This document shows positions 52,350-60,782 of a DNA stretch of 64,000 bases, piece after piece; position 1 is the first letter of the stretch, and every line of letters starts with the position of its first letter. Where the stretch lies: contig NZ_FNHS01000020.1 in NCBI RefSeq assembly GCF_900103445.1, forward strand, positions 1 through 64,000. Reading direction: 5' to 3'. This DNA comes from Methylobacterium phyllostachyos (GTDB taxonomy: Bacteria; Pseudomonadota; Alphaproteobacteria; Rhizobiales; Beijerinckiaceae). The notes beneath the pieces are model-generated. The model saw only the letters and a program-made list of their open reading frames with translations, did no database searches and was not told the origin of the DNA. A program made the translations under genes and the position numbers.

Positions 52350-52889
52350 ATGCCGCACGGCGCACGCACGAGCCTCGCCGCCCTGATCCTGCTGCTCGGC
52401 GTTGGCAGCGCCACGGCCGAGCCCGCCGCCGGCACGACCTGGACGGACCCGCCGGTTCACAAGCCCGCCGCCGAGGCACCGGCCCCGAAGGCGGTGGCCC
52501 CCGCGTCGACCCCCGCCGCCGTCGCCGAGGCGGCCCGGCCCGCCCCCGCCAGGAAGGCGGCGGCACGCAAGACGGGCGCGCGCCCTGTCCGGAGCGCGGT
52601 GCGGCGCACGGCGCCCAGGCGGGTCGCTGCCGCGGCTCATAGGCCCCGCATCGCCGCGGCATCGCCCCGGGCGATCGTCGGCCCGCGGGTCGTCGCCCTG
52701 GCGCCGCCGCCGGAGGGCTACGCGCGCTACCGGTCCTACGGGTATGGCCCGGGCTACGCCGATGGGCGCCTGGACCGCCTGAGCAGCGCCGAAGCCGCCG
52801 GCTACGTCGTGGTGCGCCGCCGGACGGTGGTGTTCCCCGACGGCCGGACGCTGCGCGTCTACCGCCCGGACGACGGCGAGCCGTTCTGA
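52350..52889 (+). CDS. Secreted Ala/Pro-rich basic protein of unknown function
   Basis: The 179-residue protein starts at ATG 52350 with a perfect AGGAGGG. Residues 1-23 are a signal peptide (LAALILLLGVGSATAEP). An Ala/Pro/Arg-rich low-complexity stretch (about 30-115) follows, then a short C-terminal domain with ARYRSYGYGPGYADGRL and VVRRRTVVFPDGRTLRVYRP. I recognise no family. It overlaps the convergent ligase gene by about 30 bases. Confidence 0.7.
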   Translation: MPHGARTSLAALILLLGVGSATAEPAAGTTWTDPPVHKPAAEAPAPKAVAPASTPAAVAEAARPAPARKAAARKTGARPVRSAVRRTAPRRVAAAAHRPRIAAASPRAIVGPRVVALAPPPEGYARYRSYGYGPGYADGRLDRLSSAEAAGYVVVRRRTVVFPDGRTLRVYRPDDGEPF

Positions 52890-54625
52890 CCGGGGGACGC
52901 GAACACTGCCCGCAGTCCGGCGCGCAGAACCTTCCCGGCCGGGTTGCGGGGCAGGAGCCCGTCCCAGATCACGATCCGCACCGGCACCTTGAAGGCCGCC
53001 AGCCGCTCCGCCGCGAAGGCCCGGATCGCCTCCGGGCCCGCCGCGGCCCCCTCTTTCAGCGCCACGATGGCCCCGGGCTCCTCGCCGAGCGTCGGGTGGG
53101 GCACGGGGAGCACGACGGCGTCGATCACGTCCGGATGCGCGTAGAGGACGTTCTCGACCTCGCAGCAATAGATGTTCTCGCCACCGCGGATCAGCATGTC
53201 CTTGATCCGGTCGACGATGGTCAGGAAGCCCTCGTCGTCCACCCGGGCGAGGTCGCCGGTGCGCAGCCACCCCGCGGAGAAGACTTCGGCGGTGGCCCGC
53301 GGATCGTCCCAGTAGCCGCGGATGATGTTCGGCCCCTTCACGCAGAGTTCGCCGACCTGGCCCGGAGGTAAGGTCTCCCCGAGGGGATCGAGGATCCGCA
53401 CCTCGCAGACCGGAAGGGGCGGGCCGCAGGAATCCGGGCGGGCGAGATAGTCCTCGCCCTGGTGGTGGGTGAAGGTCGCCGAGGTCTCGGTCATGCCCCA
53501 GCCGGTGCCGGGCACGACCCTGGGCAGGATCTCCCCCAGCGTCCGCACGAGGTCGCCGGCCGCGGGGGCGCCGCCATAGGTGACGGCATCGAGGCTCGGC
53601 AGCCCGCGCCCGGCCTCCCGGGCCGCCGTGGCGAGCTGCCACGCGATGGTCGGCACGCCCCCCGCGCTGGTGCAGCCCTCCCGCTCGATCAGGTCGAGGG
53701 CTTCGTGCGCGTCCCAACGGTGCATCATCACCAGCCGGTGGCCGCCATAGAGCGCCGCCCCGAGGCTCGCGTGGCAGCCGGTGACGTGGAACAGCGGGAT
53801 CACGAGCAGCGCCACCCGCTGCGGTGCGGCCGGATCGGGCTTCGGCGGCGCCTCGCCCCGGCGCAGGAAGCTGCGCGCCGCCGAATAGGGATAGGCCATC
53901 ACCGTCGTGGCGGCCGCCCGGTGCGTGCCGACGGCGCCCTTGGGCTTGCCGGTCGTACCCGAGGTGTAGAACAGGGTCGCGTCGTCCTCCGGATCGAGGG
54001 CGATGTCGGGGAGGGGCCGATCGGGCAGGGCGCCCCAGTCCTGGACCCGCCCGACGATGTCGGCGAGGGGCGTCGCCCGGGGATCGGGCTCCATCCGGGT
54101 GGTGAAGACCCGCTCCAGGGCCGGGCATTCGGACAGGTGCGGAGCGAGCCGGGCGAAGCGCTCGCCGTCGGCGATCAGCACCCGCGCGCCGGAATGCTGC
54201 AGGCCGTAGGCGAGTTCGGGCCCGGTCCACCACGCATTGAGCGGCGTGGCGATCGCCCCGGCGAGCAGGGCGCCGAAATAACTCACCGGCCATTCGGGCA
54301 GGTTGCGCATCGCGATGGCGACCCGGTCGCCCTTGCGCACGCCGGACGCCACCAGCGCCTGCGCCAGGGTGGTCGCCGCCCGGGTGAAGCCCGTGAAGGT
54401 TACGCGCTCATCCTGGTAGACCAAGAAGGTCTTCTCCCCGTGCCCCCGGGCGATCCGGAACAGGTCGCGCAGCGTCGGCGGGGCCTTCTCCCAGATCCGG
54501 GTCGGCACGCCGCAAATGTCGATCGTCGTGATCGCGAAGGGCCCGCCCGGGGCGGTGAGCCGCGCCTCGGCCTCGCGGAAGGGCAGGGCCGGCCAGCCGG
54601 CGGGGATGCGGGGATCGGGGCTCAT
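52859..54625 (-). CDS. AMP-dependent acyl-CoA synthetase/ligase
   Basis: The 588-residue adenylate-forming enzyme carries LFYTSGTTGKPKGAVGTH (P-loop), GWGMTETSA, GWLRTGDLARVDDEGFLTI and the hinge DRIKDMLIRGGENIYCCEVE, with a C-terminal lysine in NPAGKVLRAGLR. It activates a carboxylic acid to the CoA thioester; chain type is not evident. It overlaps the SDR gene upstream (ATGA), suggesting a shared catabolic step. Confidence 0.92.
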   Translation of the reverse strand: MSPDPRIPAGWPALPFREAEARLTAPGGPFAITTIDICGVPTRIWEKAPPTLRDLFRIARGHGEKTFLVYQDERVTFTGFTRAATTLAQALVASGVRKGDRVAIAMRNLPEWPVSYFGALLAGAIATPLNAWWTGPELAYGLQHSGARVLIADGERFARLAPHLSECPALERVFTTRMEPDPRATPLADIVGRVQDWGALPDRPLPDIALDPEDDATLFYTSGTTGKPKGAVGTHRAAATTVMAYPYSAARSFLRRGEAPPKPDPAAPQRVALLVIPLFHVTGCHASLGAALYGGHRLVMMHRWDAHEALDLIEREGCTSAGGVPTIAWQLATAAREAGRGLPSLDAVTYGGAPAAGDLVRTLGEILPRVVPGTGWGMTETSATFTHHQGEDYLARPDSCGPPLPVCEVRILDPLGETLPPGQVGELCVKGPNIIRGYWDDPRATAEVFSAGWLRTGDLARVDDEGFLTIVDRIKDMLIRGGENIYCCEVENVLYAHPDVIDAVVLPVPHPTLGEEPGAIVALKEGAAAGPEAIRAFAAERLAAFKVPVRIVIWDGLLPRNPAGKVLRAGLRAVFASPGQNGSPSSGR

Positions 54626-55392
54626 CGGGCGATGGTCACGCCGCCATCGATGACGAGCGCCTGGCCGGTCACGAACCGGCCGGCTGCGGAGGCCAGGAAC
54701 ACGGCGGCGCCCGCGATCTCGTCGGGCTCGCCGATCCGGCGCAGGGGGGCGGCCTCCGTGGTGGCGGCCAGCATCTCGGGATCCTCCCACAGGGCGCGGG
54801 CGAAATCGGTGCGGATGAGGCCCGGGCAGAGGCAGTTCACCCGGACGTTGGCGGGGCCGTATTCCACCGCGTAGTTGCGGGCGAGCTGGAGGTCGGCGGC
54901 CTTGGAGACGTTGTAGGCGCCGATCACGGGCGAACCCTTGAGCGCCCCGATCGAGGAGACGAGGATGACCGCCCCATCCCGCCGCGCCACCATGCCGGGG
55001 GCGACCTTCTGGATCAGCCAGTGGTTCGACAGGACGTTGTTGTCGAGAATTTTTTTGAATTGGGCGTCGGAGATGCCGGCGAGCGGCCCGTAATAGGGGT
55101 TGCTGGCGGCGTTACAGACCAGCACGTCCACGGGACCGAGCTGCCTTTCCGTCTCAGCGACGAGGTGTTCCAACTCCTCCTTCACGGAGATGCTGGCCGG
55201 GATCGCCACCGCCCGCCCGGCGCCGTGGGCGGCCTCGATCTCGGCGACCACCGCCGCGCAGGCCGCGCGCTTGCGCGAGGAGATCACCACCCGGGCGCCG
55301 TGCTCGGCCATCCGCAGGGCGATCGCCCGCCCGATGCCCCGGGACGAGCCGGTGATGAGGGCAATTTTGCCGGTCAGATCGAACAGGGACAT
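54622..55392 (-). CDS. SDR family oxidoreductase
   Basis: A 256-residue classical short-chain dehydrogenase: cofactor motif TGSSRGIGRAIA, CNAASN, catalytic Ser and YNVSKA (YxxxK), and CPGLIRTDFARAL. Arg residues after the second strand (SSRKRAAC) favour NADP(H). It is coupled with the acyl-CoA ligase downstream, so a 3-hydroxyacyl-type substrate is plausible but not shown. Confidence 0.92.
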   Translation of the reverse strand: MSLFDLTGKIALITGSSRGIGRAIALRMAEHGARVVISSRKRAACAAVVAEIEAAHGAGRAVAIPASISVKEELEHLVAETERQLGPVDVLVCNAASNPYYGPLAGISDAQFKKILDNNVLSNHWLIQKVAPGMVARRDGAVILVSSIGALKGSPVIGAYNVSKAADLQLARNYAVEYGPANVRVNCLCPGLIRTDFARALWEDPEMLAATTEAAPLRRIGEPDEIAGAAVFLASAAGRFVTGQALVIDGGVTIAR

Positions 55393-56404
55393 GGTCTGAT
55401 TGTGCCGACAGCAACGAACAGCGCGTCAACGCCTACGGTCGCAGTTATAGATGCCGCCCGCACGGGGAGGGCGATGGGCGGCGCTCCAAACCCGGACGTC
55501 ATCATATCGGTCATTCGATCGGCGTGGACCCCGGTTCATCGTGGTTCGGCGCGTCGTGTAATGGGGCGGCGGGGCCGAGAGCACGGAGGCGGCCCCGGCC
55601 AAAGCCCGTCTGACCGGTCATCGGCTCTGCCCCCCTTCACGACCGCCCGGCAGAACCCGTCTGGCCAGCCCAGCACACCCACGCTGCCATCTGCGCATCC
55701 CGACGGCGGAACCCGCGGAGGCGGCGCAGAGCCGTCCCGTTGGCGGCGCTCAGAAACCGTCGTTTGGCAGCCAGCGCGTGGATCGCAGAAAACCGCGTAC
55801 CAGCTCTTCCCGGCACAAACGCGAGCGAACCGTTCTAGAAGCTCGTATCTGTTCGGAAATAATCTTTCCACCCAATCCGACAATTTTGCACTATTAATTT
55901 CTAACTCGCCGTATCACTTATATCCTGGCGCTCATATCCGAGCAACGAAATAATACATTGGGTCTTTGCTTTGGATGATCGATAAGGTCTCGATTTTGTT
56001 TGAATTGATTTTGTCAATAGATATCATGAGATCGGACCGAGTGTATCGGCTCACCGCCGCGCCAAAAAGCAATTGGGCAAGGTTTCAGATACCGCGACGG
56101 TCACTGGATTTTTAGGGCTGCCAATACCGTGTCACGGCGGCCACTCTCCTGCTTCGCAATCACGTGGGATCCGGCACCCACGGCGAGGCCAAGCTGCAGA
56201 CCGCGAGAAACCAAGGCAACGGTTTTAGGACATAAGTCGTTTCTTAAATACATGCCCTGAAAACACCCAACGGCATCTTGAGATAGTCTTTTTGTATATC
56301 CCCATTTCCGATCCGAAATAACCGGACCCATGTCACCAGTTCATCCAAAAACTTGACATCTTCGCTTTCTTTCTCCTACCAAAGACGCAGACTTCGAATA
56401 GTCA
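55393..56404. other. Long intergenic region with low-GC right half
   Basis: About 1 kb without a convincing gene. The first ~450 bases have normal GC; from ~55840 on, A/T rises sharply. A minus-strand frame at 56101-56331 (76 codons, starting MGPVISDRKWGYTKRLSQD) could encode a small protein or be the tail of a decayed gene, but nothing in it is recognisable. Another minus-strand frame at 55536-55883 looks non-coding (Pro/Arg-rich tail). Confidence 0.5.
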
Positions 56405-57223
56405 ATGGTTTTCCGCATGGCACCCCCGGCATCACCACGCTCGAAAAATACTGTCATATGCCATTTTTATAATGAGGAATATTTACTTCCGTGGTGGCTG
56501 AAACATCATCGAAATATTTTTGATCATGGAATCATGATCGACTACAGATCTACGGATAGAAGCTGCGACATTATTCGGGACCTCTGCCCACAATGGGAAA
56601 TCCGAGAAACAAGAAACAAATACTTCGACAGCCAAATCATCGACGACGAGGTGGTGTTTTATGAGAGGATGATCGCCGGGTGGCGCATGGCCCTGAACGT
56701 CACTGAATTCCTGGTCGGCAACTTTGGCCAACTGAACCAATTCAGTGGACCAACTCAGCATTTTATAGGGAATATCGTTTTCGTTCATCCGGAAACAGAT
56801 ATATATCCAAGTCCGGACTTACCTCTATATGATCAGGTGCAATTCGGTTACATTGAAGACAATCCCAATGCCATCAGAATTCTTGATACGGGCGCCCGCG
56901 CCTCGCGAAGCATCCATAACTTCGATCTGGTCTACCCCATGGCAGGCAGACATTGGCCTCAGACACCCACATTGAATGATCTGGTGATTTTCTATTACGG
57001 ATACACGTACCGCAACGAAGCGATCATTTCGAGAAAATTGCAAATCAAGCAGAACATAAGCCCCGAAGAGGCCCAGAAAGTAGGCGGAAATCACCCTAAT
57101 ACCGTAACGAGAGACAGATTTCTCAGTAATATCGAGACCTACCATCTGCCTCGGTGCCGCGATCTTTCCGGCGTCGTCGAAAATCTTACCCGTTTTCACC
57201 GTTCCCCGAATCGCGTTTCTTGA
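56405..57223 (+). CDS. Glycosyltransferase family 2-like protein, low GC
   Basis: The 272-residue protein fits the DUF/GT2-like group (Glyco_tranf_2_4): TVICHFYNEEYLLPWWLKHHRNIFDHGIMI, then DYRSTDRSCDIIRDLCPQWEI, i.e. the start of a GT-A fold with an NEE motif and an SxD in place of DxD. Codon use is clearly more A/T-rich than all neighbours, and Asn/Ile/Lys are common. It is probably acquired and acts on a surface polysaccharide. No ribosome site precedes ATG 56405; ATG 56417 is possible. Confidence 0.75.
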   Translation: MVFRMAPPASPRSKNTVICHFYNEEYLLPWWLKHHRNIFDHGIMIDYRSTDRSCDIIRDLCPQWEIRETRNKYFDSQIIDDEVVFYERMIAGWRMALNVTEFLVGNFGQLNQFSGPTQHFIGNIVFVHPETDIYPSPDLPLYDQVQFGYIEDNPNAIRILDTGARASRSIHNFDLVYPMAGRHWPQTPTLNDLVIFYYGYTYRNEAIISRKLQIKQNISPEEAQKVGGNHPNTVTRDRFLSNIETYHLPRCRDLSGVVENLTRFHRSPNRVS

Positions 57224-57438
57224 AGGGCTCGCTTCACAATGCGCTGAGGGTCACCCATGAGAAGGCATTGGTAGCGCGAAGCTTGTGATGTCGTCTTGCC
57301 GTTTGTGGAACGGCGCTTCCGGTGCGGGGCTCGACCGGCGCTGGGCGGTGATCACCCGGCTTCCATCCGGGGGCGAGGTACGCGAAGGCGCGACGCTTCC
57401 GGTCAGACCTGCCAACGACAGAGCCGACGAGCGATTCA

Positions 57439-58233
57439 TCACTGTCGATGCTGACTCTTCCGGCCCGCCCGCATCGACCGGCGCAGGCGCGCCATGCCGG
57501 CGAGCCAGCGCTCGGGGTCCTTGGCCCGGCGGCGGGCGTATTCCGCCACCTGCGGGTGCGGCAGGATCAGGAAGCGCCCCGCCGCCAGCCCTTCGAAGGC
57601 GGCCTCGGCCACGGCCTCCGGTGCCAGCACGCCGTCGCGCGACGCGGCGCTGGCGTCGCCCAGCATGGCGGTGTCGGCGCCCTGCGGGCACAGGGCGGCC
57701 ACCCGGATCCCGTCCTCGGCATGGGCGATGGCGAGATGCTCGAGGAAGGCGAGGGCTGCGTGCTTGGTCGCCCCGTAGGTGGCGCTGCCGATCTGGCTGA
57801 GCAGCCCCGCGGCCGAGACCGTCCCGAGGAACGCGCCCCCGCCCCGGGCACGCCAGAGCGGAACAAGCACCCGCGCCGCGTGGACATGGCCCATCACGTT
57901 CACCGCGAAGGCACGCGCCCAGCTCTCCGGATCGGCGGAGGTGGCGAGATCCGGGTCGGGATCGCGCTCCAAAATGCCGGCGTTGGAGCAGTAGAGCGCG
58001 ATCGGCCCGATCTCGGCCTCGATGCGCGCCACAACTGCTGCGACCGCCGCCGCGTCGCCCACGTCGAGCGCGAAGGCCCGTCCGCTGAGTTCCGCCGCCA
58101 CGGCCTCAGCACCGGCCTCGTCCCGGTCGAGGGCCACGATTGTCGCGCCCCGGGCCTTGGCCGCGACCGCGAGCGCCCGGCCGATGCCCCGGGCGGCCCC
58201 GGTGACGGCGACGACGCGGCCGGCGAGCTCCAT
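57439..58233 (-). CDS. SDR family oxidoreductase
   Basis: The 264-residue protein has AVTGAARGIGRALAVAA at the N-terminus, CSNAGIL, catalytic TVSAAG...YGATKHAALAF and an acidic residue after the second strand (ALDRDEAG) that suggests NAD(H). It sits three bases after the phosphotransferase gene and forms the third gene of the ACAD-phosphotransferase-SDR operon. It resembles SDRs in aromatic or fatty-acid catabolic clusters. Confidence 0.9.
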   Translation of the reverse strand: MELAGRVVAVTGAARGIGRALAVAAKARGATIVALDRDEAGAEAVAAELSGRAFALDVGDAAAVAAVVARIEAEIGPIALYCSNAGILERDPDPDLATSADPESWARAFAVNVMGHVHAARVLVPLWRARGGGAFLGTVSAAGLLSQIGSATYGATKHAALAFLEHLAIAHAEDGIRVAALCPQGADTAMLGDASAASRDGVLAPEAVAEAAFEGLAAGRFLILPHPQVAEYARRRAKDPERWLAGMARLRRSMRAGRKSQHRQ

Positions 58234-58235
58234 GC

Positions 58236-59294
58236 TCAGGCCCCCGCCCGCTCGGCGAAGCCCCAGGCCGCGGCGGCGAGTTTCGGTACGCGCGCCGCCA
58301 TGGCGGCGGCGTGCTCGCTCGCGGCGTTGCCGGCCTTGGCGCGGGCGGCCACGCCCCGGAGGATGCCGACCAGCCGGAACAGGTTGTAGGCGAAGTACCA
58401 GTCGAGGTCGGGCAAGCTGCTCCGATCCGCCGCCCGGCAGTAGAGCGCCACCGCCTCGTCGCGGGTGGGGATGCCCAAAGCCTCCAAGTCGAGCCCGCCA
58501 AGCCCGCTGCGCCCGTCGGCCGGCAATTCCCACTGCATCAGCAGGTAGCTGAAATCCGCGAGCGGATCGCCGAGCGTCGACAATTCCCAATCGAGCACGG
58601 CGCTGACGCCGCCATCTCTCGAAAAAATCAGGTTGTCGAGGCGGTAATCGCCGTGGACCACGCAGGCGCCCTGCTGCTCGGGCACCGTCTTGGGCAACCA
58701 CGCGATCAGCCGCTCGACATCCTCCAGCCGCCCGTCCTCGGCGGCGCGGTACTGGCGGGTCCAGCGGTCGACCTGCCGGGCGAAGTAGTTGCCGGGCCGG
58801 CCGTAATCGGAGAGCCCCGCCGCCTCCGGATCGATCGCGTGGAGGCGCGCCAGCGTGGCGATCATGCCGGCATAGTGCCGGTGGCGGGCATGAGGATCGA
58901 GGCCGGGCAGGGCGCCGTCCCAGTGCACGGCGCCGTCGACCGCCTCCATCACGTAGAAGGCCGCGCCGATGATGTCCGGATCCTCGCACAGCGCGAAGGG
59001 CCGCGGCACCGGAAACCCCTCGCCGTAGAGGGCGCCGATCACCCGGAACTCGCGGTCCACCGCGTGCGCGGAGGGCAGGAGCGGACCGAAGGGTTTTCGG
59101 CGCAGGACGTAGGCTTGGCCCGGCGTGTCGAGCCGGTAGGTCGGGTTCGACTGGCCGCCGCGGAACTGCTGGACGGTGAGCGGGCCGGCATAGCCGCGCA
59201 CGTGCCCTTCCATCCAGGCGGCGAGCTTCGCCTCGTCGATCCGGTGGCGCGGCTCGACCGGCTTCACGCCGGAGAAGACATCGGCATCGCTCAT
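58236..59294 (-). CDS. Aminoglycoside-phosphotransferase-like kinase (ACAD10/11-type)
   Basis: The 352-residue APH-fold protein has the catalytic loop VVHGDYRLDNLIF and the DFG-equivalent VLDWELSTLGDPLADFSYL. Bacterial proteins of this sort next to acyl-CoA dehydrogenases correspond to the kinase domain of mitochondrial ACAD10/ACAD11, which phosphorylates 4-hydroxyacyl-CoA. Its start overlaps the dehydrogenase stop (ATGA), strongly supporting a joint function. Confidence 0.9.
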   Translation of the reverse strand: MSDADVFSGVKPVEPRHRIDEAKLAAWMEGHVRGYAGPLTVQQFRGGQSNPTYRLDTPGQAYVLRRKPFGPLLPSAHAVDREFRVIGALYGEGFPVPRPFALCEDPDIIGAAFYVMEAVDGAVHWDGALPGLDPHARHRHYAGMIATLARLHAIDPEAAGLSDYGRPGNYFARQVDRWTRQYRAAEDGRLEDVERLIAWLPKTVPEQQGACVVHGDYRLDNLIFSRDGGVSAVLDWELSTLGDPLADFSYLLMQWELPADGRSGLGGLDLEALGIPTRDEAVALYCRAADRSSLPDLDWYFAYNLFRLVGILRGVAARAKAGNAASEHAAAMAARVPKLAAAAWGFAERAGA

Positions 59295-60544
59295 GCGCGC
59301 TCCGCCTCCGGGGCTCCTGGCTGGGCATTGGTGTAGCGCCCGAATTCGAGCCGGGCGATCGAGCGATTGTGGACCTCGTCGGGCCCGTCGGCGAGCCGCA
59401 GGGTGCGGATATGGGCGTACATCTTGGCGAGCCCGAAATCCTCCGAGACGCCGGCCCCGCCATGGGCCTGGATGGAATCGTCGATCACCTTGAGCGCGAC
59501 CCGCGGCGCCGCGACCTTGATCATGGCGATCTCGAGCTTGGCGCCCTTGTTGCCGACCTTGTCCATCATGTCGGCGGCCTTCAGGCAGAGGAGGCGGGTC
59601 ATCTCGATATCGATCCGCGCCTCCGCGACCCGCTGCTCCCAGACCGATTGCTCGGAGATCCGCTTGCCGAAGGCGACCCGGGAGACGAGGCGACGCGCCA
59701 TGGCCTCCAGCGCCACCTCGGCCGCCCCGATGGTGCGCATGCAATGGTGGATGCGGCCGGGCCCGAGCCGGCCCTGCGCGATCTCGAAGCCGCGCCCCTC
59801 GCCGAGGATCAGGTTCTCGGCCGGGACGCGGACATTCTCCAGCACGACCTCGCCGTGGCCCTTGGGGGCGTCCTCGTAGCCGAAGACCGGCAGCAGGCGC
59901 TCGACGCGGACTCCGGGCGTGTCCATGGGCACGAGGATCTGCGATTGCTGCCGGTGGCGAGGCGCCTCCGGGTCGGTCTTGCCCATCAGGATCGCGATCC
60001 GGCAGCGCGGGTCGCCGACGCCGGTCGACCACCACTTGCGGCCGTCGATGACGTAGTGGTCGCCGTCGCGGCGGATCGACGTCGCGATGTTGGTGGCGTC
60101 CGAGGAGGCGACCTCCGGCTCGGTCATCAGGAAGGCCGAGCGGATCTCGCCGGCCATCAGGGGCTTCAGCCAGCGCTCCTTCTGGGCCGCGGTGCCGTAG
60201 CGGTGCAGCACCTCCATGTTGCCGGTGTCGGGCGCCGCGCAGTTGAACACCTCCGAGGCGATCCCGACCCGGCCCATCTCTTCGGCGCACAGCGCATAGT
60301 CGAGGTTGGTGAGGCCAGCCCCGTGGTAGTCCCCGGTGTCGTGCTCGGGCGAGGGCGGCAGGAACAGGTTCCACAGGCCCTCGGCCCTCGCCTGTTCCTT
60401 CAGGCGTTCCATCGTGGGGGAAGGTTCGCGGCTCTCCGCGCGCTCGGCCGCCACCGCGGCGGCCGCCGGCACGATCGCGTCGGCGATGAAGGCGCGAACG
60501 CGGGTCAGCCAGTGCGTCTGGGACTGGGAGAGGGTGAAGTCCAA
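59291..60544 (-). CDS. Acyl-CoA dehydrogenase, ACAD10/11-like
   Basis: The 417-residue flavoprotein starts at TTG 60544 (MDFTLSQSQTHWLTRVRAF) with AGGGAGCGG upstream. MTEPEVASSDATNIATSI (FAD/substrate loop), YVIDGRKWWSTGVGDPRC and the C-terminal QAHGGAGVSEDFGLAKMYAHIRTLRLADGPDEVH are typical of the ACAD10/11 group. With the neighbouring kinase it likely degrades 4-hydroxy fatty acyl-CoAs (family inference). Confidence 0.92.
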   Translation of the reverse strand: MDFTLSQSQTHWLTRVRAFIADAIVPAAAAVAAERAESREPSPTMERLKEQARAEGLWNLFLPPSPEHDTGDYHGAGLTNLDYALCAEEMGRVGIASEVFNCAAPDTGNMEVLHRYGTAAQKERWLKPLMAGEIRSAFLMTEPEVASSDATNIATSIRRDGDHYVIDGRKWWSTGVGDPRCRIAILMGKTDPEAPRHRQQSQILVPMDTPGVRVERLLPVFGYEDAPKGHGEVVLENVRVPAENLILGEGRGFEIAQGRLGPGRIHHCMRTIGAAEVALEAMARRLVSRVAFGKRISEQSVWEQRVAEARIDIEMTRLLCLKAADMMDKVGNKGAKLEIAMIKVAAPRVALKVIDDSIQAHGGAGVSEDFGLAKMYAHIRTLRLADGPDEVHNRSIARLEFGRYTNAQPGAPEAERA

Positions 60545-60585
60545 AGCGTCCGCTCCCTGGTGTTGTTCTGACGAGATCCGCGCAT

Positions 60586-60757
60586 CTCCCTCCCCCCTCT
60601 GCGGGGGAGGGTGGCCCCTGCTAAGCAGGGGTCGGGAGAGGGGAGCGACGGAGCAGAATACGGCTCGGCCTTCATGAAGGCTGCGCTCGATCCGGAAGCC
60701 GGGTTCCCCTCTCCCGACCCCCTTCGGGGGCCACCCTCCCCCGCAGAGGGGGGAGGG
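60586..60757. repeat. Type A palindromic element, intergenic copy
   Basis: A ~172-nt copy sits between the dehydrogenase and the ABC transporter operon. Both arms here resemble the distal arm of the coding copies, so the palindrome is more symmetric. The centre has GCCTTCATGAAGGC (60668-60681), shared with the bchM copy. The rest of the 238-base gap holds no gene. Confidence 0.85.
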
Positions 60758-60782
60758 GGTGCCGCGGATACGATTGCGTCCC

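Noticed and set aside
55536..55883. A 115-codon minus-strand frame starting MSDWVERLFPNRYELLERF
   Set aside because: The opening looks plausible but it uses a weak start, lacks a ribosome site and turns into Pro/Arg-rich sequence; not enough to call a gene.
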